Below are positions 18,778 through 28,085 of a stretch of DNA of 64,000 bases, piece after piece. Position 1 is the stretch's first letter; each line of letters opens with the position of its first letter. The stretch is from Endozoicomonas montiporae CL-33 (GTDB lineage Bacteria; Pseudomonadota; Gammaproteobacteria; Pseudomonadales; Endozoicomonadaceae), in the NCBI RefSeq assembly GCF_001583435.1, contig NZ_CP013251.1, forward strand, positions 559,501 to 623,500. Reading direction: 5' to 3'. The position numbers and the translations under genes are program-made. The notes under the pieces were generated by a model. The model was not told the DNA's origin and searched no databases. It was given only the letters and a program-made list of their open reading frames with translations.

Positions 18778-21039
18778 ATGCCAGCACCTTTGTTTTCTTC
18801 CATTGCCTTAGGAAAACACTCACTGCAAAACCGCATTGTTCTGCCACCAATGACTCGTTCCCGGGCTACCCAGCCGGGTAACGTGGCTAACGAGATGATG
18901 GCCCGATATTACGCACAGCGGGCTTCTGCCGGTTTGATTGTGGCTGAGGGAACCCAGATTTCTGAACTGGGTCAGGGTTATGCCTGGACACCCGGCATTT
19001 ACAGTCAGGAGCAAATAGCAGGCTGGCAAAGAGTGACCCGTGCAGTACACGACAAAGGCGGTGTTATCTTTGCCCAGCTCTGGCACGTAGGGCGAGTGAC
19101 ACATCCGGATAATATTGGTGGTCAGCAGCCGGTCTCGGCTTCAGCCATTAAAGCCGAAAACGTTAAAGTCTTTATCGATAACGGGACCGATGAACCGGGC
19201 TTTGTGGATGTAGTGACGCCAAGAGCCATGACAAAGGACGATATTAAACAGGTCGTTGAACAGTATCGTCAGGCGGCGCTGAACGCCGTGGAGGCGGGGT
19301 TTGATGGTATTGAACTGCATGGCGCCAACGGTTATCTGGTGAATCAGTTCATTGATTCTGAATCTAATGCCCGTACTGATGAATACGGCGGCAATCTGCA
19401 AAACCGTCTGCGCTTTCTGAACGAGGTGGTTGGTGCAATGGTGGAAGCAATTGGCGCAGATAAGGTTGGGATTCGTTTTGCGCCTCTGACCACTCTCAAC
19501 GGCACTGTCGATGCCAACCCGCAAGAAACTTATACCGCTGCGGCCGAATTGATGAATAAGCATGGCATTGCTTATCTGCATATTGCTGAGGCAGACTGGG
19601 ATGATGCACCACTGATGTCGGTTAATTTCAAACAGGCACTGCGTAAGGCATTTAATGGAGTGATGATTTACGCTGGCAAATATTCCCCTGAAAAAGCATC
19701 AGCAGCTATCCGGGACGGTTGGGCTGACATGGTTGGTTTTGGTCGTCCGTTTGTTGCCAACCCTGACCTGCCTGCACGTATCAAGAATGGTTGGGAGTGG
19801 GCGACACATAATCCCGAAACATTGTTTGGTGGCGGAGAAGCAGGGCTGACGGATTATCCCTTTTATGAGCAGAAGTTGGGTCATGAAACTGTTTCAGACG
19901 ACGTAAGTCTTACCTCTTGCACTTCCGCAAAAGCCACACTGTTTGACGCTCTGAAACATGGCAATTTTGCTCTGGATAACCGGGTTGCCATGGCACCCAT
20001 GACACGTTCCAGAACCGATCAGCCCGGTGATGTGCCTAACGCCATGATGGCGACGTATTATCAGCAGCGGGCTTCTGCGGGATTGATTATCTCAGAAGGA
20101 GCGCCTGTTTCTTCTGTAGGTCGTGGTTACTCCATGACACCGGGTATTTATACCGAAGCGCAGATCAAAGGCTGGAAATTAACGACGGATGCTGTGCATC
20201 AAAAAGGTGGAAAAATCTTTATACAGCTCTGGCATGTCGGTCGTCGCTCTCATTCTTCCATCGCTGGTGAAGCACCCGTGTCTGCCTCTGCAATAAAGGA
20301 ACCTGATCAGGTATTCGGCCCCCTTCCGGAAGGTGGCTTTGGAATGATTGAAACCGAGATGCCACGGGCAATGACCGAAGACGATATTCAGTCAACCATT
20401 AACGACTTTGTACAGGCTGCCAAAAATTCGATTGAAGCCGGGTTTGATGGTGTTGAAATACACGGTGCCCATGGTTATCTTATTGATCAGTTTATGCGTA
20501 TTCAGAGTAATCACCGAACTGACCAGTACGGTGGCAGCCAGGAAAACCGCATGCGCTTTATGCTGGAAGTGGTTAAAGCGTTGGTGGACGCCATTGGTGG
20601 CGATAAAGTGGCCATTCGCTTGTCACCCTTTGTGACGGAAGGGTATCAGGAGGCTGATCCTGAAATCGTTGAATTGACGCTGAAAGCGATTGAAGCTCTG
20701 GCGCCACTGAATCTGGCGTATTTGCACTTTTCCGAGAATATTTCCAACTATCAGGAAGTGCCGGATTCGTTCAGAAAAGCTGTTCGCAACGTCTACCCGA
20801 ATCCGATTATGGTGGCGGGGAAATACACCAAAGACAGCGGTCAGGCTATTCTGGCAAAAGGCTATGCGGATCTGGTGGCATTCGGTCAGCCATTTATTAC
20901 GAATCCGGATTTCTTTTACCGGATTCAACATGACATTGATTTAACCCCTGTCGATTATGAAGCTCATTCAACCTTCTATGGCGGTGATGAGAAAGGTTAT
21001 ATCGATTACCCTTTTGCTGAACAATTGCTTCAGGCATAA
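18778..21039 (+). CDS. Tandem Old Yellow Enzyme fusion (NADH:flavin oxidoreductase)
   Basis: 753 residues made of two complete FMN-dependent OYE barrels, about residues 1-365 and 378-753, joined by a short linker near SDDVSLTSCTSAKA. Single-domain relatives such as NemA are about 365 residues. Both copies keep PMTRSR, QLWHVGR, the active-site HGA(N/H)GYL and the phosphate-binding GFGRPF or AFGQPF. The first copy has His/Asn (ELHGANGYL) and the second His/His (EIHGAHGYL), so substrate preference may differ. The family reduces activated alkenes and nitro compounds. The ATG at 18778 is preferred over the upstream TTG because of the GGAG spacing and family N-terminus. I see no frameshift, so this is a true fusion. 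Confidence 0.92.
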   Translation: MPAPLFSSIALGKHSLQNRIVLPPMTRSRATQPGNVANEMMARYYAQRASAGLIVAEGTQISELGQGYAWTPGIYSQEQIAGWQRVTRAVHDKGGVIFAQLWHVGRVTHPDNIGGQQPVSASAIKAENVKVFIDNGTDEPGFVDVVTPRAMTKDDIKQVVEQYRQAALNAVEAGFDGIELHGANGYLVNQFIDSESNARTDEYGGNLQNRLRFLNEVVGAMVEAIGADKVGIRFAPLTTLNGTVDANPQETYTAAAELMNKHGIAYLHIAEADWDDAPLMSVNFKQALRKAFNGVMIYAGKYSPEKASAAIRDGWADMVGFGRPFVANPDLPARIKNGWEWATHNPETLFGGGEAGLTDYPFYEQKLGHETVSDDVSLTSCTSAKATLFDALKHGNFALDNRVAMAPMTRSRTDQPGDVPNAMMATYYQQRASAGLIISEGAPVSSVGRGYSMTPGIYTEAQIKGWKLTTDAVHQKGGKIFIQLWHVGRRSHSSIAGEAPVSASAIKEPDQVFGPLPEGGFGMIETEMPRAMTEDDIQSTINDFVQAAKNSIEAGFDGVEIHGAHGYLIDQFMRIQSNHRTDQYGGSQENRMRFMLEVVKALVDAIGGDKVAIRLSPFVTEGYQEADPEIVELTLKAIEALAPLNLAYLHFSENISNYQEVPDSFRKAVRNVYPNPIMVAGKYTKDSGQAILAKGYADLVAFGQPFITNPDFFYRIQHDIDLTPVDYEAHSTFYGGDEKGYIDYPFAEQLLQA

Positions 21040-21051
21040 GCTTTCCCAAAC

Positions 21052-21092
21052 GGCACTGCTGATCCTGCCTTTATCTGGCGATCAGTAGTGCC
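21052..21092 (+). terminator. Hairpin after the OYE fusion gene
   Basis: GGCACTGCTGATC (21052-21064) pairs with GATCAGTAGTGCC (21080-21092) with one G-T wobble. The loop CTGCCTTTATCTGGC nearly repeats that of the purA hairpin. Confidence 0.65.
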
Positions 21093-21228
21093 TACTACTC
21101 TGTTTTATCCTTTCTGCCTGCTTCAGGGCTGCCATTCAGGTTATTAAATCTTCAATTTCTATCGTGACGGCATGGCTTCGGGTTACACTAAACCTATGTT
21201 CATACAATCAATCACGAAAAAACACCCG

Positions 21229-21264
21229 GCCACTATGTCAGCCACTATGTCAGGCACTATGTCC
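21229..21264 (+). repeat. 12-bp triplicate repeat before rnr
   Basis: GCCACTATGTCA occurs three times in a row (third copy GGCACTATGTCC), ending 31 bases before the rnr start. It lies in the 5' leader; each copy contains an ATG in the same frame as rnr. Confidence 0.8.
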
Positions 21265-21295
21265 AGTTCTCCATCTCGAGAGGTTAAATAACCGC

Positions 21296-23836
21296 ATGTC
21301 CAAAGGGTGGAAAGACACCGACCCACAGGCGGCTCAAGAGGCAACCCGCTATGCCACGCCGATTCCCAGCAGATTGTTTATTATGGAGTTCCTTGGTCAG
21401 CGGGGAGCCCCTGCCAGTCATAAGGCATTGTGTGCAGAGCTGAAAATCACCGAGCCGGAACAGCGTGAAGCCCTGTTGTTCCGACTCAAGGCAATGATTC
21501 GGGACGGTCAGCTGCATGAGACCCGCAAAGGCACTTTCGGGCTGCTGAGTAAAATGGATCTGATCAAAGGTCGGGTTCAGGGCAATAAAGACAGCTTTGG
21601 TTTTCTGATTCCCGATGATGGTTCGGAAGACCTGTATCTGTCGTGGCGAGAAATGCGGCAGTTGTTTGATGGTGACCGAGCCGTTGTGCGTGAAACCGGT
21701 GTCGATCGTCGTGGTCGGCGCGAAGGGCAGGTGATTGAAGTTCTGGAACGGAATACCACCCAGTTGGTGGGCAGGTATTACGAAGAGTCCGGTTCCAGTA
21801 TTGTGGTACCTGAGAACTCCCGAATTGGTCGGGAGATTCTCGTTAAACCCGGTCCGGTCATGCCCTCTCAGGGGCAATATGTTCTGTTAGAAATCATCGA
21901 ACAGCCCGGACGACGCACCCAGCCAATGGGTCTGATCAAACAGATTCTGGGAGAACGTCAGGATGCCGGTATGGAAGTGGATGTTGCCGTTCATACCCAT
22001 GGTATTCCCAGAGAGTGGCCACTTGAAGTGGAAGAGCAGATTGCTGCTTTTAAACCGGAAGTCGCAGAGCGGGATAAGCAACATCGGGTAGATTTGCGAG
22101 ACACGCCTTTTGTCACCATTGATGGTGAAGATGCCCGCGACTTTGATGATGCTGTGTTCTGCGAAACCAAGAAGAGTGGCGGCTGGCGTCTTTATGTTGC
22201 CATTGCCGACGTGTCTCATTATGTAAGACCCGGTTCTGCTCTGGACAAGGAAGCGCATAATCGCGGCACGTCGGTGTATTTTCCCGGTACAGTGATTCCG
22301 ATGTTGCCCGAGGTGTTGTCTAACGGCTTATGTTCCCTGAATCCTGAAGTAGACCGGCTGGCCATGGTGTGTGAAATGACCATCAGCGCCAGAGGCAAAA
22401 TTTCCGGTTACAAGTTTTATGAAGGCCTGATTCGCTCCCATGCCCGCCTGACTTACAATCAGGTCTGGTCCATGCTTGATCAGCCATTGTCGGATGAAGG
22501 CAAAGAATATCGCCAACAGCGTAAAGCGCTGGTTCCTCATATTGAAGAACTGTACAACCTGTTCAAAGTGTTCAAGCAGGTGCGGGCCGAACGCGGCACG
22601 ATCGATTTTGAAACCGTTGAAACCCAGATCATTTTTGGGCGTAACCGCAAGATCGACAGAATCGTACCTGCCGTTCGTAACGATGCGCACAAAATCATTG
22701 AAGAATGCATGTTGAGTGCCAACGTGTGTGCTGCCCGTTTTCTGGAAAAACACGGTGTTCCGGGGTTATACCGGGTTCACGAAGGACCGACGCTGGAAAA
22801 ACGACTGAACCTGAATATGTTTCTGGGCAGTCTTGGTTTGTCGGTGCCACAGGGGAAAATCAAACCGGCTGATTTACAGGCTTTGCTGGAAGAAGTCAGA
22901 GACCGGCCAGATTTTCAGGTAATCCAGACCATGGTGTTGCGTTCCATGAGTCAGGCGGTTTACACATCCGATAATCAGGGTCACTTTGGTCTGGCGTTTA
23001 ACGCCTATGCCCACTTTACTTCCCCGATTCGCCGCTATCCGGATTTGCTGGTGCATCGTGCGATTCGTCATATTGTTCGTTCATCCGTTCCCAGTCGTCA
23101 TGTTACCCGTGTGGGTGCGAAGGATATGAACCGCAAGACGATTTACCCTTATGACGATGCCCAGGTCGAGGCCATGGGGGAACACTGCTCAACCACCGAA
23201 CGGCGGGCGGATGAAGCAACCCGGGACGCGATGGACTGGCTGAAGTGTGAATACATGCAGCAGCACATTGGCATGACGTGCAAAGGTGTGGTGTCTGCGG
23301 TGACCGGCTTTGGTTTGTTTGTGGCACTGGAAGATATTTTTGTCGAAGGTCTGGTACACGTCACCAGTCTTCCGGGCGATTATTATCATTACGACAATGT
23401 TCACCAGTGTTTGCGTGGTGAGCGAACCGGGCGTCGTTTTGGTCTGGGTGACGAGCTGGAGATTATTGTCAGCAACGTCAACATGGAAGACAAGAAGGTT
23501 GACTTTGAGCTGGCGGACGGTGCAGCTATAAAACCCCGAAAGAGTCGTAATAGTCGTAAAACCGGTTCAAAACAGCCTGGCGGCAAGCAGGTAGCCAGTG
23601 TCGCCAAAAGCCGTGCTGCTAAAAAAGCTTTGATGGAAGCGGCCAAAGGCGATGAAAAGGAAAAAAGGGGTGGCAAGAGACGTAAGCCACCCAAGGGGAA
23701 GAAAAAAGCTAAAAAAGCAGTGGGTAAATCCGGTTCTGCCGGAAATAAACCAAAAGCCAGTACCGGTTCATCACCGGCTAAGCCAAAAGGGCGTCAACCG
23801 AGGAAGCGTAAAGGGGTGCAATTAAAAGTGTTCTAA
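21296..23836 (+). CDS. rnr: Ribonuclease R (3' end altered by an IS)
   Basis: RNase R degrades structured RNA 3'-5' and acts in trans-translation and rRNA quality control. The ATG at 21296 gives a family-like start (MSKGWKDTDPQAAQEATRYATPIPSR); the upstream frame is only leader. Domains in order are an HTH, two cold-shock domains, the RNB catalytic domain (DGEDARDFDDAV, with metal-binding Asp residues), S1 and a Lys-rich tail (about residues 765-846). The last 7 codons (GVQLKVF) and the stop are supplied by the terminal repeat of the ISKra4-type element. Rejoining across it restores ...RKRKASS and a TGA stop, so only three residues were replaced and the enzyme should work. Confidence 0.96.
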   Translation: MSKGWKDTDPQAAQEATRYATPIPSRLFIMEFLGQRGAPASHKALCAELKITEPEQREALLFRLKAMIRDGQLHETRKGTFGLLSKMDLIKGRVQGNKDSFGFLIPDDGSEDLYLSWREMRQLFDGDRAVVRETGVDRRGRREGQVIEVLERNTTQLVGRYYEESGSSIVVPENSRIGREILVKPGPVMPSQGQYVLLEIIEQPGRRTQPMGLIKQILGERQDAGMEVDVAVHTHGIPREWPLEVEEQIAAFKPEVAERDKQHRVDLRDTPFVTIDGEDARDFDDAVFCETKKSGGWRLYVAIADVSHYVRPGSALDKEAHNRGTSVYFPGTVIPMLPEVLSNGLCSLNPEVDRLAMVCEMTISARGKISGYKFYEGLIRSHARLTYNQVWSMLDQPLSDEGKEYRQQRKALVPHIEELYNLFKVFKQVRAERGTIDFETVETQIIFGRNRKIDRIVPAVRNDAHKIIEECMLSANVCAARFLEKHGVPGLYRVHEGPTLEKRLNLNMFLGSLGLSVPQGKIKPADLQALLEEVRDRPDFQVIQTMVLRSMSQAVYTSDNQGHFGLAFNAYAHFTSPIRRYPDLLVHRAIRHIVRSSVPSRHVTRVGAKDMNRKTIYPYDDAQVEAMGEHCSTTERRADEATRDAMDWLKCEYMQQHIGMTCKGVVSAVTGFGLFVALEDIFVEGLVHVTSLPGDYYHYDNVHQCLRGERTGRRFGLGDELEIIVSNVNMEDKKVDFELADGAAIKPRKSRNSRKTGSKQPGGKQVASVAKSRAAKKALMEAAKGDEKEKRGGKRRKPPKGKKKAKKAVGKSGSAGNKPKASTGSSPAKPKGRQPRKRKGVQLKVF

Positions 23837-24876
23837 CCAGTAGCTTTCCAGTACTTATCCCAGTCACCATTAGCTCTTAAAGTTCTGAGGTTCAACATGT
23901 CGTGTGCATACTCTGGCTTCCACCATGCTCCGGGAAGTTTCAGCCGGGTTTGGACAACAGAACGATTGGAGCTCTCTATTTCACCCGAACCAATAGGCAG
24001 GTTGGCAGCTTCTGCCGCTTGGTAATCAAATTGCCCGGGACGATTCCTGATGTAGCGATGGCACTCTTCCGACTTATTGGCTTCCTTCCCTGACTTGCCG
24101 TTGCTATGAGGCTCAAGCTCTGCCAGAACTTTCTCTGAGCAGCCTGTTTTCATTCTTGTTTTTTGTTTATCAGTCCATTTTTGGCAGGCTTTTTCATCTT
24201 TACCAACGCACTCTTTGGCAGCGTCTGCGATGTATTCGCAAAGGTGATAGTAATCCACCAGGAAATGCCCCTGAGACGCAAACACCCGATCTGCCTGACT
24301 GGCAATCCATTTTGCCCCATCGCTCACGCAATGAATCGACGACTGCCGGTTCAAGCCCTGTTCAATAGCACAACTTAACCATTGATCGCCGGCTTCGTCA
24401 GGCTCTCCCATGATGACACGATGCCGTTTATTACAACTCCCTTGCTCATAGACCAGGCAAAGTTTGGCTTCTTGCCAGTCAACTTTTCTGGTCTTACGTT
24501 TGTCGCCCTCAGCCTTCTCGTCAAAAAGAACCACAGGAATCATACTGCCGTCCATCTCACCGATCAGTTGTTTGCCATCCCCCACACATTCCTGACGATT
24601 TTGTAGGGAAGCTTTTGATTGCTCACTCATGCAACGGGCATGACCCAAAGTAATGGCTCGAACAGATGACTCGGGTACGACAACACCATAATGTTCTTCC
24701 AATTTCTGTGAGGCTGTTTCGAAGGAACTGTCTGATGCAAAATCAACTAAACGTCGTTGTAGCGGTTGAGAGTAGTCACGACAGTGAATATGCGCGTTCT
24801 CGGAAAAAGGCCGGACACGATGGCCTGCAACAGTCAGGCACCGCTCACATAGGCTGACTTTGCCATAAGTGGTCAT
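23833..24876 (-). CDS. ISKra4-family transposase, catalytic part
   Basis: 347 residues with a DDE catalytic core: Asp in IGEMDGSMIPV, Asp in HCVSDGAKWI and Glu in LPIGSGEIESSNRSVV. The ending LKLPGAWWKPEYAHDMLNLR is characteristic of ISKra4-type transposases. An N-terminal CxxC (LCERC) suggests a zinc-binding head. It is probably made mostly as a fusion with the upstream small frame through -1 frameshifting, but its own ATG overlaps the upstream stop, so independent start is possible. No inactivating change is seen. Confidence 0.9.
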   Translation of the reverse strand: MTTYGKVSLCERCLTVAGHRVRPFSENAHIHCRDYSQPLQRRLVDFASDSSFETASQKLEEHYGVVVPESSVRAITLGHARCMSEQSKASLQNRQECVGDGKQLIGEMDGSMIPVVLFDEKAEGDKRKTRKVDWQEAKLCLVYEQGSCNKRHRVIMGEPDEAGDQWLSCAIEQGLNRQSSIHCVSDGAKWIASQADRVFASQGHFLVDYYHLCEYIADAAKECVGKDEKACQKWTDKQKTRMKTGCSEKVLAELEPHSNGKSGKEANKSEECHRYIRNRPGQFDYQAAEAANLPIGSGEIESSNRSVVQTRLKLPGAWWKPEYAHDMLNLRTLRANGDWDKYWKATG

Positions 24877-25139
24877 CCAGTGAATGTCTTTTTTTTAGCT
24901 TTTGATTCTGGGTGAAGAGCATGAGCTTCATCAAATCTTTGCTTCTCTTTACAAGAGCCCCAGTCGGTTAAAAGCTCATTCCCGAGTTCTTTGAGGTTCT
25001 CAATGACAGCTTCTTCTGCTTCATCAGCCCGGTCAAGATACCCGGACTCGGCTTCTACCAGATTGATCAATTCAGATACTCTATTTTCCAGTTCAGGGTG
25101 AGCCGCAAGTTTTTCAGCAAGGGTTTTGGAAGTAGACAT
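24873..25139 (-). CDS. ISKra4-family element, first frame
   Basis: 88 residues, helical and acidic (LAEKLAAHPELENRVSELINLVEAE), corresponding to the N-terminal part of ISKra4-type transposases. It ends 4 bases into the transposase start. Just before the stop the codons read AAA AAA AAG, a canonical slippery site. By itself it is not expected to be catalytic. Confidence 0.8.
   Translation of the reverse strand: MSTSKTLAEKLAAHPELENRVSELINLVEAESGYLDRADEAEEAVIENLKELGNELLTDWGSCKEKQRFDEAHALHPESKAKKKTFTG
24888..24896 (-). promoter_or_regulatory. Probable -1 frameshift site (A AAA AAG)
   Basis: Eight A's followed by G on the minus strand, with AAG in the zero frame. A -1 slip leads into codons reading DIHWMTTYGKV, which is open and joins the transposase in phase. 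The same heptamer in the same phase occurs in the IS1-type element at 39626-39634. Confidence 0.7.
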
Positions 25140-25253
25140 AGGTAGTATCGGAGGAAAAGTGGACTCATTATATTATGATCAAATTCTGGGAGATTGCTGA
25201 GCGGGAACACTTTTAATTGCACCCAGCGTAAAGCGTCTTCGTGATGCCTTTTT

Positions 25254-25287
25254 GCCCCTCGCGTTATGAATGCATAATGCGAGGGGC
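25254..25287. terminator. Strong hairpin, original rnr 3' flank
   Basis: GCCCCTCGCGTTATG (25254-25268) pairs with CATAATGCGAGGGGC (25273-25287), one G-T wobble, AATG loop. It lies just downstream of where the rnr stop was before the IS inserted, so it is probably the old rnr terminator or 3' stabiliser. No T-tract follows on either strand. Confidence 0.55.
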
Positions 25288-25309
25288 ATTGACTGTTTCA
25301 GCCTAATGA

Positions 25310-26987
25310 TTATGGATTATCAAACCGCTTAAAGGTAAAAAGGTTCAGACCTTTATTTTTGCGGTATGAGTAAATGGATGATGCAACAATTGCTCCTGTT
25401 TCAGCAGCCACTATTACCCAGCCGGCTATCATCCAGTTTTTATAGGTATTTGCTGAGGATGCCAAGTCACTGACTTTTGTGGACAGTTGATTGATTTTTG
25501 CCATCAGGTAACTGTAATAGTCGCCTTCATAATCGTAGGTCAGGCTAAAGTCAGGGTCTTTGATGCCTTGGCCACACAACTCAGGCCAGGCATTGTTATC
25601 GTTTTCTATCAGAGTGCGATTCAGATTGGTTACTGCATACAGAGGAGTAAAACAGGTTCCTGCTCTGGGCCAAGTGGTTATATTGTTGGTTTCATCAAAG
25701 AACATTTCCCAGCTGGGTGTCGTTTTCAGTGGGTGCATCCGGTAGTTTTCATGACGGTACACATACTTACCGGAATCAGGGCTGTTATTGTTGGCAATTA
25801 ACATGTTATTGGTAATGCCATTGGCAACTATTTCTACTTTTAAATGATCATTTGAGCTTTGCAGGAATTGAAATGCAGTGTCATTTTGAATGAGATGATC
25901 ACTCGGCGAGTAGAAATAGTTTTCAGCTACGGTTGGTATGGAACCTTTTCCTGAGTCATTCAGCCCATCCAACACCAGAATGGTTCTTTTCTGGTTGCCA
26001 GTTGTTTCTCCCAGAAACAGATAGTTATGCTCAATTTCACCCTTGACAGCTTTTAACCACAATCCGCGCTGGTGATCAGTACTGGACGTTGTTCCGGATG
26101 TTATAGCCACATCAGGTGCTTAAGATTAACTGTTTGAGTTACTTCTGACGATCCGGCTCCGGCAATTATGGCGACATTTTCTGCACCATTAGACTCAAGC
26201 CAGCTTCGATTAATTTTCTGCACACCTTCTACAGTGCTACCACTGCCTTCATTATCTGCCCATACGGTTGACTGCAAACCTCTGCGCCCAAACAGACTGG
26301 CCTAGGAGCCTGTCGGACTTACCACTGACCTACTGCAAAAAAGCCGGATTTGGCCATTTTTGACGATCCTTTTCGTTGAATAGCTCGCTATTCGCCTCAA
26401 ATGATCGTCAAAACTGTCTCAAACCGGTCTTTTTCTCGCTACGGTCGGCTAAGTCCGACAGGCTCCTAGGTCAGAGTGAACTGTTTGATGCCTTCAGCAT
26501 GCACCAAAGTTTTTTGAACGGGCAGATTTTTCATTGTTTTTATGGCAGCAGCACTGAACCTTCTGGCATCAATGCCCAAGCCTGTTACGGTGCTGCCTTC
26601 CGCCATCTCTACCAGATCGTAAACGGTGTGCGCACCAATGCTAAAGTGCAACCCCGGAGTAATATGGAAAAAGCCCTGACTTCCCTTGCCGGTGGATAAT
26701 AGTCCCATGCCTTTTTTCAGAACCAGAGGCCCTGTCAGCTCATAAGGATTTTCTTTAGTCCTTGCCGGAGTGATCAACAACTCTCCTTCTTTGGCACTAT
26801 TGACCTCTGCAGTCAGATCAGTGATGCCTGATAGCACTTTTACTTTGCTTTGGTCGTATGCTTTACAGGTTTTGTGATGCTCTGAGAGTTCGTTGTACTT
26901 GGAACATTCCGGGCTGATCTCGGCGTGCAGTAACGATGACGACAATAATGATACAGCTACCGCTGTGTAGAGCTTGCAGAGTCGCAT
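25310..26987 (-). pseudogene. Broken gene for a secreted, C-terminally anchored protein
   Basis: Three pieces of one ancestral gene of roughly 500 codons. The 5' piece (26987-26466) starts after GGAG and has a signal peptide (MRLCKLYTAVAVSLL...LLHA). It stops at a TAG at the edge of a MITE. Beyond the MITE the same frame continues (SLFGRRGLQSTVWAD... to SSEVTQTVNL, about 26299-26116). A one-base shift near 26110-26120 then moves to the frame read down to 25310 (APDVAITSGTTSS...), which ends in a membrane segment (WMIAGWVIVAAETGAIVASS) and a short basic tail. I do not recognise the family. Whether the TAG predates the MITE cannot be decided, because CCTAGG is palindromic at both ends. Confidence 0.7.
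26301..26470. mobile_element. MITE-like foldback element A
   Basis: About 160-170 bp with 21-bp perfect terminal inverted repeats (26301-26321 with 26450-26470), each reading inward from CCTAGGAGCCTGTCGG. Inner arms also pair: TTTTGACGATC with GATCGTCAAAA, and a central GAATAGC-TC-GCTATTC. If CTAG is the target duplication (26302-26305, 26466-26469), the element is 160 bp and fits IS5-type target choice (YTAR). No coding frame. It interrupts the secreted-protein gene. Confidence 0.85.
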
Positions 26988-27284
26988 TGGCATCTCCAAA
27001 GGTGCGATGTTTTTTTAAGCACATTGAAGATAGATAAAGATTCAAATAGCAATAGTTATCATTTGCAATATCTTGATGGTTCTTTTTTGAATAATCGCTA
27101 TAACCATTTCTGCAAGCTGGCTGCCAACAGACCTGAAGTGGTTTGCCGTGTTAGTATGCATTTTTCCCTTTTATTGCCTTTACTGGCAGCATGATACTTC
27201 CTTTCTGACTCAGGTTTTCCAATAAACTGGTTAAAGATCAGAGCGCCTGAACAGTAAGGATTTTCACAGGATTGAACGACCCCC

Positions 27285-28022
27285 ATGAATGATGATGTAG
27301 TATTTGGCCTGCACGCCGTGCAGAGCCTGTTTGAACGCTCTCCGGAAAAAGTGCTGGAGCTGATGATTCAGAAAGGCCGAACTGACAAGCGTATTAACCA
27401 GCTGGTAGAAGATGCCCGTGCTCAGGGTGTTACGGTACGTTTTGTGGAACGCAGTCGTCTGGATGGTCGTGTTGATGGCGGTGTGCATCAGGGAATTGTT
27501 GCCCGTGTTGCCCAGGCAAAAGTGTATCGCGAAGGTGACCTTGAAGACCTGCTGGAAAATCTGGACGAACCGCCTTTTCTGCTGATTCTGGATGGTGTCA
27601 CCGACCCGCATAACCTCGGTGCCTGTCTGCGCACTGCTGATGCCGCCGGTGTTCATGCCATGATTACGCCCAAAGACAAATCTGCCAGCCTTAATGCTAC
27701 GGCCAGAAAGGTCGCCTGTGGTGCTGCCGACAATGTGCCGCTGGTTCAGGTGACGAACCTGTCCCGGACTATGGAATGGTTGAAAGAGCGTGGCATCTGG
27801 ATGATTGGCACTGCCGGTGAAAGTGCGGGCAATGTGTATCAGGCCGACCTGAAAGGACCTCTGGCTCTGGTGATGGGCGCAGAAGGAAAAGGCATGCGTC
27901 GCCTGACCCGCGACAAGTGTGATTCTCTGGTGTTTATCCCGATGGCAGGCACTGTTAGCAGTTTGAATGTATCGGTTGCCACCGGCGTTTGCCTGTTCGA
28001 GGCTGTACGTCAGCGCTCTTGA
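27285..28022 (+). CDS. rlmB: 23S rRNA (guanosine-2'-O-)-methyltransferase RlmB
   Basis: SpoU-family enzyme that methylates the ribose of G2251 in the P loop of 23S rRNA. The 245 residues have an N-terminal substrate-binding domain (FGLHAVQSLFERSP) and the knotted SPOUT domain with LDGVTDPHNLGACLRTADAAG, LVMGAEGKGMRRL and IPMAGTVSSLNVSVATG. Only a poor ribosome site precedes the ATG. Normally it directly follows rnr; here 1.4 kb of IS and a pseudogene intervene, so its transcription probably depends on a new promoter. Confidence 0.96.
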   Translation: MNDDVVFGLHAVQSLFERSPEKVLELMIQKGRTDKRINQLVEDARAQGVTVRFVERSRLDGRVDGGVHQGIVARVAQAKVYREGDLEDLLENLDEPPFLLILDGVTDPHNLGACLRTADAAGVHAMITPKDKSASLNATARKVACGAADNVPLVQVTNLSRTMEWLKERGIWMIGTAGESAGNVYQADLKGPLALVMGAEGKGMRRLTRDKCDSLVFIPMAGTVSSLNVSVATGVCLFEAVRQRS

Positions 28023-28085
28023 ATTATGTTGTGGCAGGCGGCGTCATGTTGGTCATGCCTGCCATATTTCGTTTTTAAACACTGA

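Larger units (their letters stand above)
23814..25224 (-). mobile_element. Intact ISKra4-family insertion sequence
   Basis: 1411 bp with perfect 20-bp terminal inverted repeats: the left end begins GGGTGCAATTAAAAG (23814-23833) and the right end is its exact complement (25205-25224). A 9-bp target duplication, AGCGTAAAG, flanks it (23805-23813 and 25225-25233). It carries two minus-strand frames overlapping by ATGA. Perfect ends and duplication mean a recent insertion. It lies in the last codons of rnr and separates rnr from rlmB. Confidence 0.93.

Noticed and set aside
27098..27286. 62-codon minus-strand frame upstream of rlmB
   Set aside because: It overlaps the rlmB start region and shows no family pattern or ribosome site, though its Cys-containing N-terminus is not impossible.
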